Below are positions 54,049-64,000 of a DNA stretch of 64,000 nt, piece by piece. Every line of letters begins with the position of its first letter. Within the stretch, counting starts at the first letter, position 1. Source of the DNA: Muricea muricata (Eukaryota > Cnidaria > Anthozoa > Malacalcyonacea > Plexauridae); the NCBI GenBank assembly GCA_963855995.1, contig CAWLCR010000076.1, positions 1 to 64,000 on the forward strand, in the 5' to 3' direction. The notes under the pieces are model-generated. The model did no database searches. It was not told the DNA's origin and was given only the letters and a program-made list of their open reading frames with translations. The translations under genes and the position numbers were made by a program.

Positions 54049-54463
54049 AGGCCGTTCGCCGTGACCCGATATCGTTCACTTTCATTAAGCATGTCGTGGA
54101 ACTGAGGAAACTTTACAGAACATAACTTTTTCAAACACGGGGAGTTCGAATCTGAAAAGTTGCCGCTCCTCCGACCCGCAGTTTTTTCATAAAATCCATT
54201 TTAATTCCACTCTTTCGACACGCTTCAAATAATCTCCCGCCATTTTGAATTCTTTAATATTCCGTTTGCAATCGCTCAGAATGGTGATTATTTCGTCCCA
54301 GATCCCTCAACTCGCGGTAAATTGTCATTCTAACCGATGGAATTGCTAACATCATTAATTTTGTAAACACATGGCTCCCACAAAGGTGCTAGTCATGTTT
54401 GTGTGTGTGAAGTCCATTTCCACGGCAAAAATGGAGAAATTAGAAGAGATATTAGCAAAAATT

Positions 54464-54943
54464 GGCTAGAGTGCAGTTTAGCGGACACCAGTATGCCGCT
54501 GAAAGTGTTTGTAGGGATTGCAGGCTCACTTTAAGTATCTTTTTGCGGGAAAATACAAACTTTATTAAGAATGATATGCTAGAAATGACAATTAAACAAA
54601 AATGATGTACATTTTATTTCATTTATTCACTATATATTTATTCACATTATATTTTTAGGTGTTGGGTCAGGGTTAGGGGTTAGGTTCAGGGTTAGGGTTA
54701 GGGTTAGGGTTAGGGTTAGGGTTAGGGTTAGGGTTAGGGTTAGGGGTTAGGTTCAATATTTTATTTTGTAGTAGAAAGTCTCTTAAATCGTGCTCATCGC
54801 TGCAAATTTTAACTATGTCTTCGAAAACGAGTGGCATTTTAAAGTGCTAACTTAAATTTCCCGCCAAAAATGCCTTAGCGAGCCCGCGTTATTTAGAAAA
54901 GAAAAAGCGGCAAGTTGGTGTCCGCTAAACTGCACTAGCCCCC
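54464..54943. mobile_element. Nested MITE carrying a telomere-like array
   Basis: Inverted ends near GTGCAGTTTAGCGGACACCA enclose 480 bases. The direct repeat AAAAATT (with a shared C, 8 bp) flanks it at 54456-54463 and 54943-54950. The equivalent place in the right arm of the host foldback has the uninterrupted sequence, which confirms insertion. Confidence 0.85.
54664..54754 (+). repeat. Interstitial (TTAGGG)n array
   Basis: About ten perfect TTAGGG units with variant units (TTAGGGG, TTCAGGG) at both ends. It lies inside the nested MITE, not at a chromosome end. Confidence 0.95.
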
Positions 54944-56898
54944 AAAAATTTTTGAGACATAATAAAGCAGTGCTCAGATACGTCTTTATCATAAACAGAA
55001 CTCGCAAAAGTCTACTATTCAGACAAGTTTACTATTATTACAAGTAAACTTTAAAGAGAGAGCTAAAGCCATCCTTGCCAATGCTGGACGAAAACGTTTG
55101 TAATAGGAAAGAAACGGACAAATTCATTCTATTTCCAGTTCTGAAAAAGGTAATAGATTAATTGTCCTTATCCATCTTCAAATGTTTTTCCCTAAATTTG
55201 CTCAATCTGTAAACAGCCTGGGGCTTTAGACATCACAGATATGACATTTCCATCTGGCTTTTTTCAATCTGGGTTACCTTGAATGGAAGTTGTCACAATG
55301 CAACATAGTATCTCAGACTGTAACTATTAAAAGCGATTTCTGATTTCGGGGATAATGTAATGATAAAAGTATAACAATAGCATGCTTTTCATAGCCAGCA
55401 TAGAACTGTAGAGCTGCTACTGGCTTTTTCTGATGCGAAAAAAAATTCGATTATTTTGATAAACAGGAACAAGACGCCTGCTAGAGCTTTCACTTCGCCT
55501 GCCAAGAGTAGAAGAAAATGTGCACAAGGGACACCAACAATTCCCTTTTAAAATCAGTTGTTATTAGGGTCAATTGTATATGTGATTCTAATGTAACACA
55601 TAGGTTGGAAACATGTTGGAAACACCTCTCACTTCTAGATACCTTCCAGGAAAATTTAATTAGGCATTGGCTTGAGAGATACCCCTCTTGCAACTTGTAA
55701 CTGGGGGGTATTACCCCACCAGTGATATCGCAACTGCTGCAATAACACTCCATTGTAAAAACGATATTCGGTCCACTATTTTGTCACCTTGTTTATATAC
55801 ATTGAACAGAGATTGTTTATATATATTGAGCAGCCTCTTAGTGAAATTAATGGTCACTTAGTGAGCTATAAATTGTGTCTCTTTTATGGGAGGTTTGGAT
55901 GAAAACCCCCTTTATTGAAGATTGTTCTGTCGGTTTATTTTCAACTTAGGTTGATAAGTGTTTTAGTGCATGTTACTGTTAGTGTTTCAGACCTCATGTT
56001 TCTTGTGCACTGAAGTAACTGGACACATTAAAGACAATATATATTTTATTTGTAGTTCTAATAATATTGGAAAGTGAGGAACAAAACATTTAAAACAGAA
56101 GTTTCAAGCGTTAACGCTTAATGAATACATGAAAACAATTGTTGCAAAACTCTCTGATATTTAATATTGTCAACTAATTATTCATCCTGGGAGGTTATGT
56201 ACAGTTAATGAATGCATGATGAAGGTGGACTATTATTGATTTTACCTATTTTTGGTCAAAGCCAGAGGCAACATTTTTGCTGCAGTTATACTTGGCTCTT
56301 AAGCACAACATTGCTGATTTCCTCTGACAAACGTTTTCGACCAGCATTGGCAAGGGTGGTTTTAGGTCTCTCAAGCTTACTTATATTACCTGAATCGTCG
56401 ACTTCTGTGAGTTTTTTATATGATAAAAATAGGTTTAAGCACTGTTTTCTTATGTCTCAATAATTTTTGCTAATATATCCCTTTTGGTAGCTCTTTTATT
56501 TCTACATTTGCCGTGGAAATGGACTTCACAACACAAACATGACTAGCAGCTTTGTAAGAGGCCATGTGTTTACAAAGTGAATGATTTTAGCAATTCCATC
56601 GGTTAGAATGACAATTTACCGCGAGTTGAGGGATCTGGGACAGAATAATCACCATTCTGAGCGATTGCAAACGGAATATTGAGGAATTCAAAATGGCGGG
56701 AGATTATTTGAAGCGTGTTGAAAGAGTGAGAATTAAAATGGATTTTATGAAAAAACTGCGGGTCAGAGGAGCGGCAACTTTTCAGGTTCGAACTCCCCGT
56801 GTTTGAAAAAGTTATGTTCTGCAAAGTTACCTCAGTTCCACGACATGCTTAATGAAATTTGTTTTCTAGCCACATTTTCGAACTACGGCGAACGGCCT

Positions 56899-58022
56899 AC
56901 TGGCAATTGTAGAATTCGTGAAGCACTTCCGACACTACCTTTACGGGCGGCAGTTTTTGATCAGAACTGACCATAGGGCGTTGAAATGGGTCAAGAATTT
57001 CAAGGAACCAGTGGGTCAAATGGCTCGATGGTTGGAGTTTTTGTCTGAGTTTGATTATGTTGTTGAACATCGCCCCAGTAAAAGTCATGGGAATGCGGAC
57101 GGACTTTCGCGGAGACCGGACAGCGAGGTTGAGAGTTACAAAAGAGCTAGCGGAGAACGTACGTCAAACCACGTCAAACCACACAAAGATCGTGAAGAGT
57201 CGACTGATAGACAGCGTTCGAGCAGGTGAAAGACCTCCGTCCTCAGAAATTCAAGGCAGCAGCCGAAGTACTCATTTCATGTGGTCTAACTGGTCGAGGT
57301 TAGTTATAGAGAATCACATATTGTATCGTCGCTGGGAATCAGAAGATGGTAATACAATTTGTCGTGCTACAAAAACTACAACTTGTCGTGCTACAATCGC
57401 TTGTACCAGAAGTCCTGAAATTGTTGCATGATAACCCGACCTCTGGTCACCTTGGGGTGACAAAAACGGTCGAAAGAGTGCGACAAAGATTCTTTTGAAG
57501 TGGTCTTCGCCAAGACGTTGAAAGTTGGTGTAGAAACTGCGAGGTGTGCTGCATACGGAATAATCCCCGAGTTAAACCACGCGCACCATTGGTTACGAGC
57601 AAAGTTGGTTATCCTGGAGAACGAGTCGCAATGGACATCGTTGGGCCGTTTCCGAAATCTGCTAATGGAAACAAGTACATTCTGGTGGTGAGCGACTACT
57701 TTACTCGTTGGACTGAAGCTCTTCCGATTCCTAATCAGGAAGCCTTGACTGTCGCCCGAGTTTTTGTCAATGAGTATGTTTGTCGGTACGACGTTCCTGT
57801 TCAACTACATACAGACCAAGGACGGAACTTTGAGTCCAAGTTGATCGAGGAAATGTGCAAGATTCTAGAAATCAATAAAACCAGAACATCCCCTTACCAT
57901 CCTCAATCGGATGGTATGGTGGAGCGTGGAGGCGATGTTGGCAAAGTACGTGAGTAAGAATCATGAATATTGGGATGATCATGGTGTATCGTGTTCAGTT
58001 GATTGGCGGTCGTAAACGGAAA
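56899..58022 (+). pseudogene. Gypsy RNase H end and integrase
   Basis: RNase H resumes here with FVKHFRHYLYGRQF, RTDHRALKW and NADGLSRRP. The integrase zinc-finger region (HDNPTSGHLGVTKTV) is cut by a TGA near 57496. The core shows the DDE layout (AMDIVGPF, LHTDQGRNFES, DGMVER), and then a deletion changes frame. The last recognisable bit is near 58015. Confidence 0.88.
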
Positions 58023-58231
58023 GTTGTACATTTTAAAGGGGAACTCCACTCCCAAAACAAGTTGTGTTTAAATAAAAGATAATACCTTCAATAGATTGTT
58101 TCCGAAATATCTCGGCCCAAATCGCTTTATTAGACCATAAGATGGTTGCACAGTGTACACGCATTGCTTACGTTGTTACACTTCAGATTGGAATCTAATG
58201 GAATCTCGCGTCGCATAGAAGTACCCAAGCA

Positions 58232-59178
58232 ATGATGGCGGAAGGTCATAATATATCGAGTACCAGTCTAAATGAAAATTTGCAGGATTCTGCCAGCTCT
58301 ATGAACGAATCTGTACGGATACAATCATCATTTGTCAATGATACTAAATATTGTAATATGAGTGATAAACTGAAGCTGTCGTGGACAAGAGATCTCGAAT
58401 CGTTGAGGTGCTTTATTGCGAAGGATATTAAATTTCACGGCACTTGGAAATCCCCTGGTGGTGAACGGAAATCATAATATAACATGGTGGAGAAAAAAGA
58501 AAACCATTCGTGTTTGCGGTATTGAAGCTGAAAATATCAAACGATCGTTCTGCTGTGTTTTGATGGGAAATCACCATATCATGAACTCTGAAGTGCCCTT
58601 GGTAAATAACTGTTCGTGTAATTGCATGAATGCTGCTGTTGAGCTTGAGGGAGTGAAACTAGATGCAGTTATTGCCGAGCGGGAAATGAAATCCGGACTA
58701 TTGCCCAAAATTCACTTCCTATTGAAAATTTGCAAACACAGTTGAACAACTTTGCTGATCTTGTTGTGGGCCTTAAGTGTGATGATCCTAATTTAAATGT
58801 TGTGAAAACTGTTAGTGATGAATACAAGCTGATTTCGGCAAATTCCAATGCTGACGAGAAGGAAGGCAGTGTTTTTCCCGAGCTGGATTTCTATAAAAAC
58901 AAAGCTGAAGTTTTTGAACAGAAATATAATGAACTTAAGACGACTCTTGAGTTAAATGAAAATACAAAAACAAATGCAAATGAATTAGCTGATCAAACTG
59001 CCTTTGATAGTCATTCAAATCAAGACAAACATCATATGCATAATACCCTTTGTTCAAACACCACACTACAAACAACAGATGGCATTAGCGATAGTGTAAT
59101 TATCTTGAATGACATAACTTCGTTTGAACCAAATGACAACAACATAAAGCAAGCCGGCATAATCCACATAAAGAATTA
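58232..59178 (+). pseudogene. LINE ORF1, frameshifted
   Basis: It starts MMAEGHNISSTSLNENLQ. The frame changes near 58460 and again near 58735. The last part is a charged helical stretch (FYKNKAEVFEQKYNELKTTL) that could form a coiled coil, as ORF1 proteins often do. Position before the endonuclease supports the ORF1 call; I do not recognise a domain. Confidence 0.6.
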
Positions 59179-59437
59179 AATGTTGATGCTTTATTAACTC
59201 AATCTGATAGACATAGCTATGACGGGCAATGTTCCATTCAGAGAAGTAACGAGTTGCATCAGTCTTCCCCTAATGTCAGACAACCTATACCAACTCGTAT
59301 TACCCTAAGATCGCAGTCGAAGAAAAATGTTAAAGCACCGTTCGGGAAAAATAAAAACAGAATGAGATTCAAAGAAATATCGTGGCAACGTCATGTACTA
59401 AGCGTCAAATTGGGGAGGGTTTTCGGACCCAAACGCG

Positions 59438-62222
59438 ATGGAGAGACAGAATGAAGTTTTTCCAATATTTTTATTAGATAATATCCCTGAAAACAGATGT
59501 CGTAATATGAATAATTTAGTCCATATTAAAACTAGTAAATTCAATGTCACAAAACAATCACAAGGAGCACCTGACATGCTACGTTTTGCTGTAATTAACG
59601 CCAGATCATTAAGAAATAAGACAGCTGTTTTCGTAGACCACATTATTGAGCAAAATATTGATGTTTGCGTAGTAACTGAGATATGGTTGAAGGATAAGGA
59701 CACAGCAAGTATTGCTGATATATGTCAATCGGGATATTCCTTTAAATCATTTCCCCGTCCATCCAACAGAATGGGAGGAGGTACAGGCGTAATGTCCAAT
59801 TCTAGTTTAAATGTCTCTCTCTATCGTGGCGGAGATATGCAATCCTTTGAATATTCCGGATGGAATTTCTCTATAGCTCATCGTTCTGTCAAGCTTACTG
59901 TTGTTTATCGTCCACCGTACTCTGTGGCTCACCCTATCTTACCTGGCAGATTTTTTGACGAATTCTCAAACTATTTGGAGACTATTGTTTTGTCTCCTGA
60001 AATTTTATTGATCTCCGGAGATTTCAATTTTCACTTGGATGATATGGCTAACACAAATACTATGAAATTTAATGAAATGCTGGAAACATTTGGCCTTAAA
60101 CAACATGTTAGTAAGCCTACGCATTCATCGAATCACATATTGGACCTATTAGTAACTCGATTTATAACTGACATTAACGTTCTGTCAATCGAGAATACTC
60201 TATTTCTACCTGATCACTGCTTTGTTGAATGTAAACTATCTATTCCTCGTCCGAAGCACTCCAAAAAGGAAATTTCTTTCCGCGAAATGAAAAAAATTAA
60301 CATTGACGACTTTAAAGCTGAGCTAAGTTGCGTGAATTCTCTTTGTGAAAATATTGTGGATCTTGATGAACTGACAAACTGTTATGATGATGTACTTTTA
60401 CGTGTCTTAACCACGCTTCTGTACGAAGAAAGCTACTGAAAGTTAAGCGATCAACTCCTTGGTATATTCCTGAACTTAGACAACTGAAAGTAAAGCGTAG
60501 GAGACTTGAAAGAAAGATGCGGAAAACAAAATTGGAGGCGGATTGGATTGCCTATCGAATGATATGCAATAGGTACTGTTTCTTACTGAATAAAGCCGGA
60601 ACTGACCATTATACTACTCTTATTAATGAAAGCTCTAACGACCCAAAGAAACTCTTCAGAATTGTGAATTCCCTATGTAATGCACCTCAGGAAGATCCTC
60701 TACCCCCACATAATGATCTTGGACAACTAGCTAATAAATTCCACGAATATTTTTTTCGTAAGATTAAATTGTCTCGTGAAAACGTGGATCATATTGTTGT
60801 GGAACCGCCGTTGGTAGAATCCTGAAGTCAAACTGGAATCTTTTAAATCGCTTTCTTTCCAGGATGTTCATGATGTTATTATGCAATTGTCCAGTCCCAG
60901 TTGCAAACTTGATCCGATTCCAACATGGATCGTCAAATTATGTTTGCCTGAACTAATAATCTCTATCACCAGAATTGTAAACTTATCTTCACAAGAGGGT
61001 CGAGTCCCGGATCATTGGAAAACTGCCCTACTAAAGCCCACGCTGAAAAAGCTTAGTATGTTTCCATTATTTGAGAATTTTCGGCCTGTGAGTAATTTGT
61101 TATTTCTCTCAAAGATCACCGAAAGGGCTGTTACTAACCAATTGCTACGTCATTGTGACAAAAATGCACCACTTCCAATTTATCAATCTGGCTTCAGGAA
61201 ATATCATTCGACTGAAACAGCTCTTTTAAAGGTGCAAAATGATATTCTCCTGAGTATAGACAGGCAAGAGGTTTGTTTCCTCGTGCTCTTGGACTTAAGC
61301 TCAGCGTTTGATACAATTGATCATAAAACTATGGTTGACCTATTGGAGTCTCAATTTGGAGTGACGGACAAAGTTCTCGATTGGATAAAGTCATATCTTT
61401 CTAATAGGAAACAAAGAGTCGATCTGGATAACAATCTTTCTGAAGTTTGTGATGTTAATTACGGGGTTCCCCAAGGGAGCTGTCTTGGACCTATACTCTT
61501 TTTGCTTTATGTATCCCAATTATATGATATTATTGATAGGCATTTGCCTTCTTCACATGGATATGCCGACGACACGCAACTTTATGTTTCCTTTTGTCCG
61601 GACTCCCATGTTAATCGACAAAGTACATTGTCTGCCCTGGAAGATTGTATATCTGAAGTTAGTGCATGGCTGTTGTCTCACAAACTTATGTTTAAAGACT
61701 CGAAAACAGAATTTCTTGTAATTGGTACTCCTCAACAACTCTCGAAAGTTGAAATTGGACATGTAAATGTTGGGGGAGTCAAAATTAATGCGGTTGACAG
61801 TGTCCGGAACTTGGGATCGTGGTTTGATAAGCATATGTCAATGTCTGTTCATATAGGCAGGATGTGCAGTAAAGCCTTCGGAGGACTTTATAAAATACGG
61901 CAAATTAGGAAATTTCTATCTGTGGATATAACGAAAACTTTAATACATACCTTCGCGACAACGCATGTAGACTATTGTAATGCTCTATTGGCTGGCATAC
62001 CTCAATACCAAGCTCAACGAATTCAGAGAATCCTCAATGCTGCCGCCAGATTAATCTATCGTTGCCCAAGAATTTCACATATTACTCCAATATTGATTGC
62101 ACTTCACTGGCTACCAATAAAATATCGAGTCGAATTTAAAATTGCGTTATTGGTTTACAAGGCTCTCAACAATATGGCACCAATCTATATTTCTGAATTA
62201 CTGATCCCAAAACCATCATGCG
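59438..62222 (+). pseudogene. CR1-like LINE ORF2 (endonuclease + reverse transcriptase), broken
   Basis: The N-terminal part is an APE-type endonuclease (VINARSLRNK, TEIWLKDKD, LISGDFNFHLDD, THSSNHILDLL, LPDHCFVECKL). The reverse transcriptase follows with FRPVSNLLFLSKI, SGFRKYHSTETALL, LLDLSSAFDTIDH, YGVPQGSCLGPILF and YADDTQLY, plus the C-terminal HWLPIKYRVEFKIALLVYKA typical of CR1/L2 relatives. Frameshifts occur near 60430 and 60825. The end is lost at about 62222, where unrelated sequence begins. Confidence 0.9.
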
Positions 62223-63200
62223 ATCGCAACCTCGTACCCAGGCTCTTTTACCTACGCCCGGCGCTCCGGCAAAGACCCTGGTTGGAGCTGGTCACGTGAC
62301 TCTTTAAAAAATCCGTTACTTTATAGGGTGGGGAAAGTATCAAATTACATGCTTCCACATACAAGTGATACATTTCAAATGCAAGGAGTGAGATTTAATT
62401 GCTATGAACGACAATATAAACTTTTTGATCTAAAATCATCGATTTTTGTCTATTTTGTGTGTTTCATTTCATTTATTATTGTTAGCGTTTGAATTCCGAA
62501 AGCACGAGTGTCGATAAGTAAACTATGTTAGGTGTTGGCAACTGTCAAGCGATCCTAAGTTTATAGGTGTTTCGTTGTCGTGTTTATTTTAAAAGGCATT
62601 AAAACGGGCTCTCATAATTGCTTTATTCGCTGATACATACAATTTATGCCTAAAATATTACAAAACCTCTGAACACTCCATTAAGAATGTTAACGTTTGC
62701 ACCGATGCAAGTATAATGCGGTGTACCTGTAACGCAAAGCACCTGCGAACTTCAAAATGTCAGTGTTGCTCAGGGCACAATAGATAAGCGAATTTATAAC
62801 ATTTTGACTTTATGAAACTCCTAATCACGCAAAAACCATGTAAAACTGCTTTGCAATAACTACTGGGTTACTTATCTTCAATGTTCACAGTCCAACTTGA
62901 ATACTGGGATGTAAAAGGGAGAGATACAGAAGAATTTCTACAAAATTTAATTTAATACGAAAAAGGTGAATGTCCAACATAAGCCCCATGCAGTGAAATA
63001 TCTCCTTTTGCAACAGAAATTTGCGCATACTGTTAGTATAGGTAATAGTGTGCAGTTTTTAAAAACTCACTCGTGCTTGTTCATCCGTAATTGCACTCGA
63101 AATTATACTATCACTTATTAATAATATAAAAAGGAAATGTCCAAACAAGCATTTTGTACTTACAACTTCGCATGATGCAAGTGCACTCATTCTCGAATTT
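62223..63200. other. Repeat end and unassigned sequence
   Basis: At 62223-62300 a CTCGTACCCAGGCTCTTTT block with GGTCACGTGAC looks like the end of a dispersed repeat that replaces the LINE 3' end. From about 62300 to 63200 I see only AT-rich sequence without a gene. Confidence 0.4.
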
Positions 63201-64000
63201 CTTCGCTTAAAAAAATCATGTTTACAAAAGCCATGGCTAAAAGTTTTAGGTACAAAGTTCCAGCATACTTCAGAGTTTGTTTTGTGATCATTATTGTCAG
63301 AGAAGAATCCCAAATTGTGTTGAAATTTCGACGAAATCTTTAAGCAAACGTGAAAATTCGGCCGCCATATTTTTGGTTTTTTAGCGAGTAAATCCCATCG
63401 CTCAAAGAGCTTATTACAGATTTTTGCACTGTTGTTACAGATTTTTGCACTGTTGTTACAGATTTTTGCACTGTTGTTACAGATTTTTGCACTGTGTTAC
63501 AGATTTTTGCACTGTTATGGGTGATGTTTGGGATTAACTGAACTCGAATCAACCAATCACAGCCCAGAAACATTTCCTTGTATATTATTATGTTATTTTA
63601 AATAATATACAAGGAAATGTTTCTGGGCTGTGATTGGTTGATTCGAGTGCAGTTAATCCCAAACATCACCCAGAACAGTGCAAAAATCTGTAACACAGTG
63701 CAAAAATCTGTAACAACAGTGCAAAAATCTGTAACAACAGTGCAAAAATCTGTAACAACAGTGCAAAAATCTGTAATAAGCTCTTTGAGCGATGTGATTT
63801 ACTCGCTGAAAAACCAAAAATATGGCGGCCGAATTTTCACGTTTGCTTAAAGATTTCGTCGAAATTTCAACACAATTTGGGATTCTTCTCTGACAATAAT
63901 GATCACAAAACAAACTCTGAAGTATGCTGGAACTTTGTACATAAAACTTTTAGCCATGGCTTTTGTAAACATGATTTTTTTAAGCGAAGAAATTCGAGAA
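63201..64000. repeat. Large near-identical palindrome, right arm runs off the window
   Basis: 63201-63593 and 63602-64000 are reverse complements with only a few differences, centred on AATATTATTATG...AATAATAT near 63597. The arms include GGGCTGTGATTGGTTGATTC and AGCAAACGTGAAAATTCGGC. The left arm has four units and the right five units of a short tandem repeat. Open frames on both strands mirror each other and are not genes. Confidence 0.9.
63418..63515. repeat. 21-bp tandem repeat in palindrome arm
   Basis: TTACAGATTTTTGCACTGTTG repeats head to tail. The mirrored array is at 63674-63775 with a different copy number, so the two arms have changed independently. Confidence 0.9.

Larger units (their letters stand above)
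54049..56898. mobile_element. 2.85-kb foldback in gypsy RNase H
   Basis: The termini AGGCCGTTCGCCGT and ACGGCGAACGGCCT are exact complements, flanked by ACT on both sides (54046-54048 and 56899-56901). Inverted arms extend about 570 bases: CACGACATGCTTAATGA, AACACGGGGAGTTCGAA, GGTTAGAATGACAATTTACC and CCAGCATTGGCAAGG pair left to right. The left arm is split by a nested MITE. No transposase is seen in the 1.2-kb centre. Confidence 0.88.
50177..58022 (+). mobile_element. Decayed gypsy (Ty3-like) LTR retrotransposon, broken by nested insertions
   Basis: Order: a primer-binding-like site TTTGGTGGCAGCGG (50178), gag, protease, reverse transcriptase, RNase H and integrase, the gypsy order. Inserted elements are 50585-51083 (gag), 52500-52859 (between protease and reverse transcriptase) and 54049-56898 (RNase H). 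No 3' LTR is seen after the integrase end near 58022, and the 5' LTR is not clear. Frameshifts, stops and altered catalytic residues show that it is dead. Confidence 0.9.

Noticed and set aside
54664..54754. True chromosome end
   Set aside because: The TTAGGG array is short, flanked by transposon sequence on both sides and lies within a MITE.
63340..63913. Mirror-image frames starting MFLGCDWLIRVQLIPN on both strands
   Set aside because: They are the two arms of one palindrome; the body is a 21-bp tandem repeat.

Overview
The window is nuclear DNA of an invertebrate animal. Genes have many introns with GT-AG borders. The DNA is AT-rich and crowded with short inverted-repeat elements. The animal signs are an ST13/Hip gene, a multi-SH3 adaptor, a gypsy LTR element and a CR1-type LINE. 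Short repeats ending in motifs such as AGCCTCGTCCCCAGGC remind me of sea-anemone and coral genomes, so an anthozoan cnidarian is my best guess. That is recollection, not proof.

Host genes. (1) 195-8352, minus: ST13 (Hip, the Hsp70-interacting co-chaperone), ten exons with matching phases, C-terminus off the left edge. (2) 11586-29409, plus: an apparently undescribed fusion gene. It encodes a polar N-terminal tail, one transmembrane helix, tandem cysteine-rich PKD/Ig-like domains on phase-2 cassette exons, then an Hsp70 ATPase domain and substrate-binding beta domain. Skipping two damaged cassettes leaves a continuous frame of 1,236 codons. (3) 33144-36261, plus: a VWA-domain protein with an intact MIDAS motif but an apparent one-base frameshift. 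(4) 38644-44125, minus: a cytoplasmic adaptor with six SH3 domains and a complete eight-exon model of 547 residues.

Right part (47.8-62.3 kb): a graveyard of transposons. It holds a LINE reverse-transcriptase scrap, a decayed gypsy element broken open by several other elements, and a decayed CR1-like LINE. One insertion is a 2.85-kb foldback that itself carries a small element containing a (TTAGGG)n array. The window ends inside a long, near-identical palindrome.

Other structure: at least six large foldbacks, many small palindromic elements (several with clear target-site duplications), a perfect-register 30-bp minisatellite, AT and GTCATC microsatellites, and a dispersed family with hammerhead-ribozyme-like hairpins and 12-13 bp target duplications that looks derived from Penelope-like elements.

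How the genes relate: ST13 and the Hsp70 fusion gene lie head to head about 3.2 kb apart. A link is attractive because Hip binds the Hsp70 ATPase domain, but the predicted topology puts the fused Hsp70 outside the cytosol, so the adjacency may be chance.
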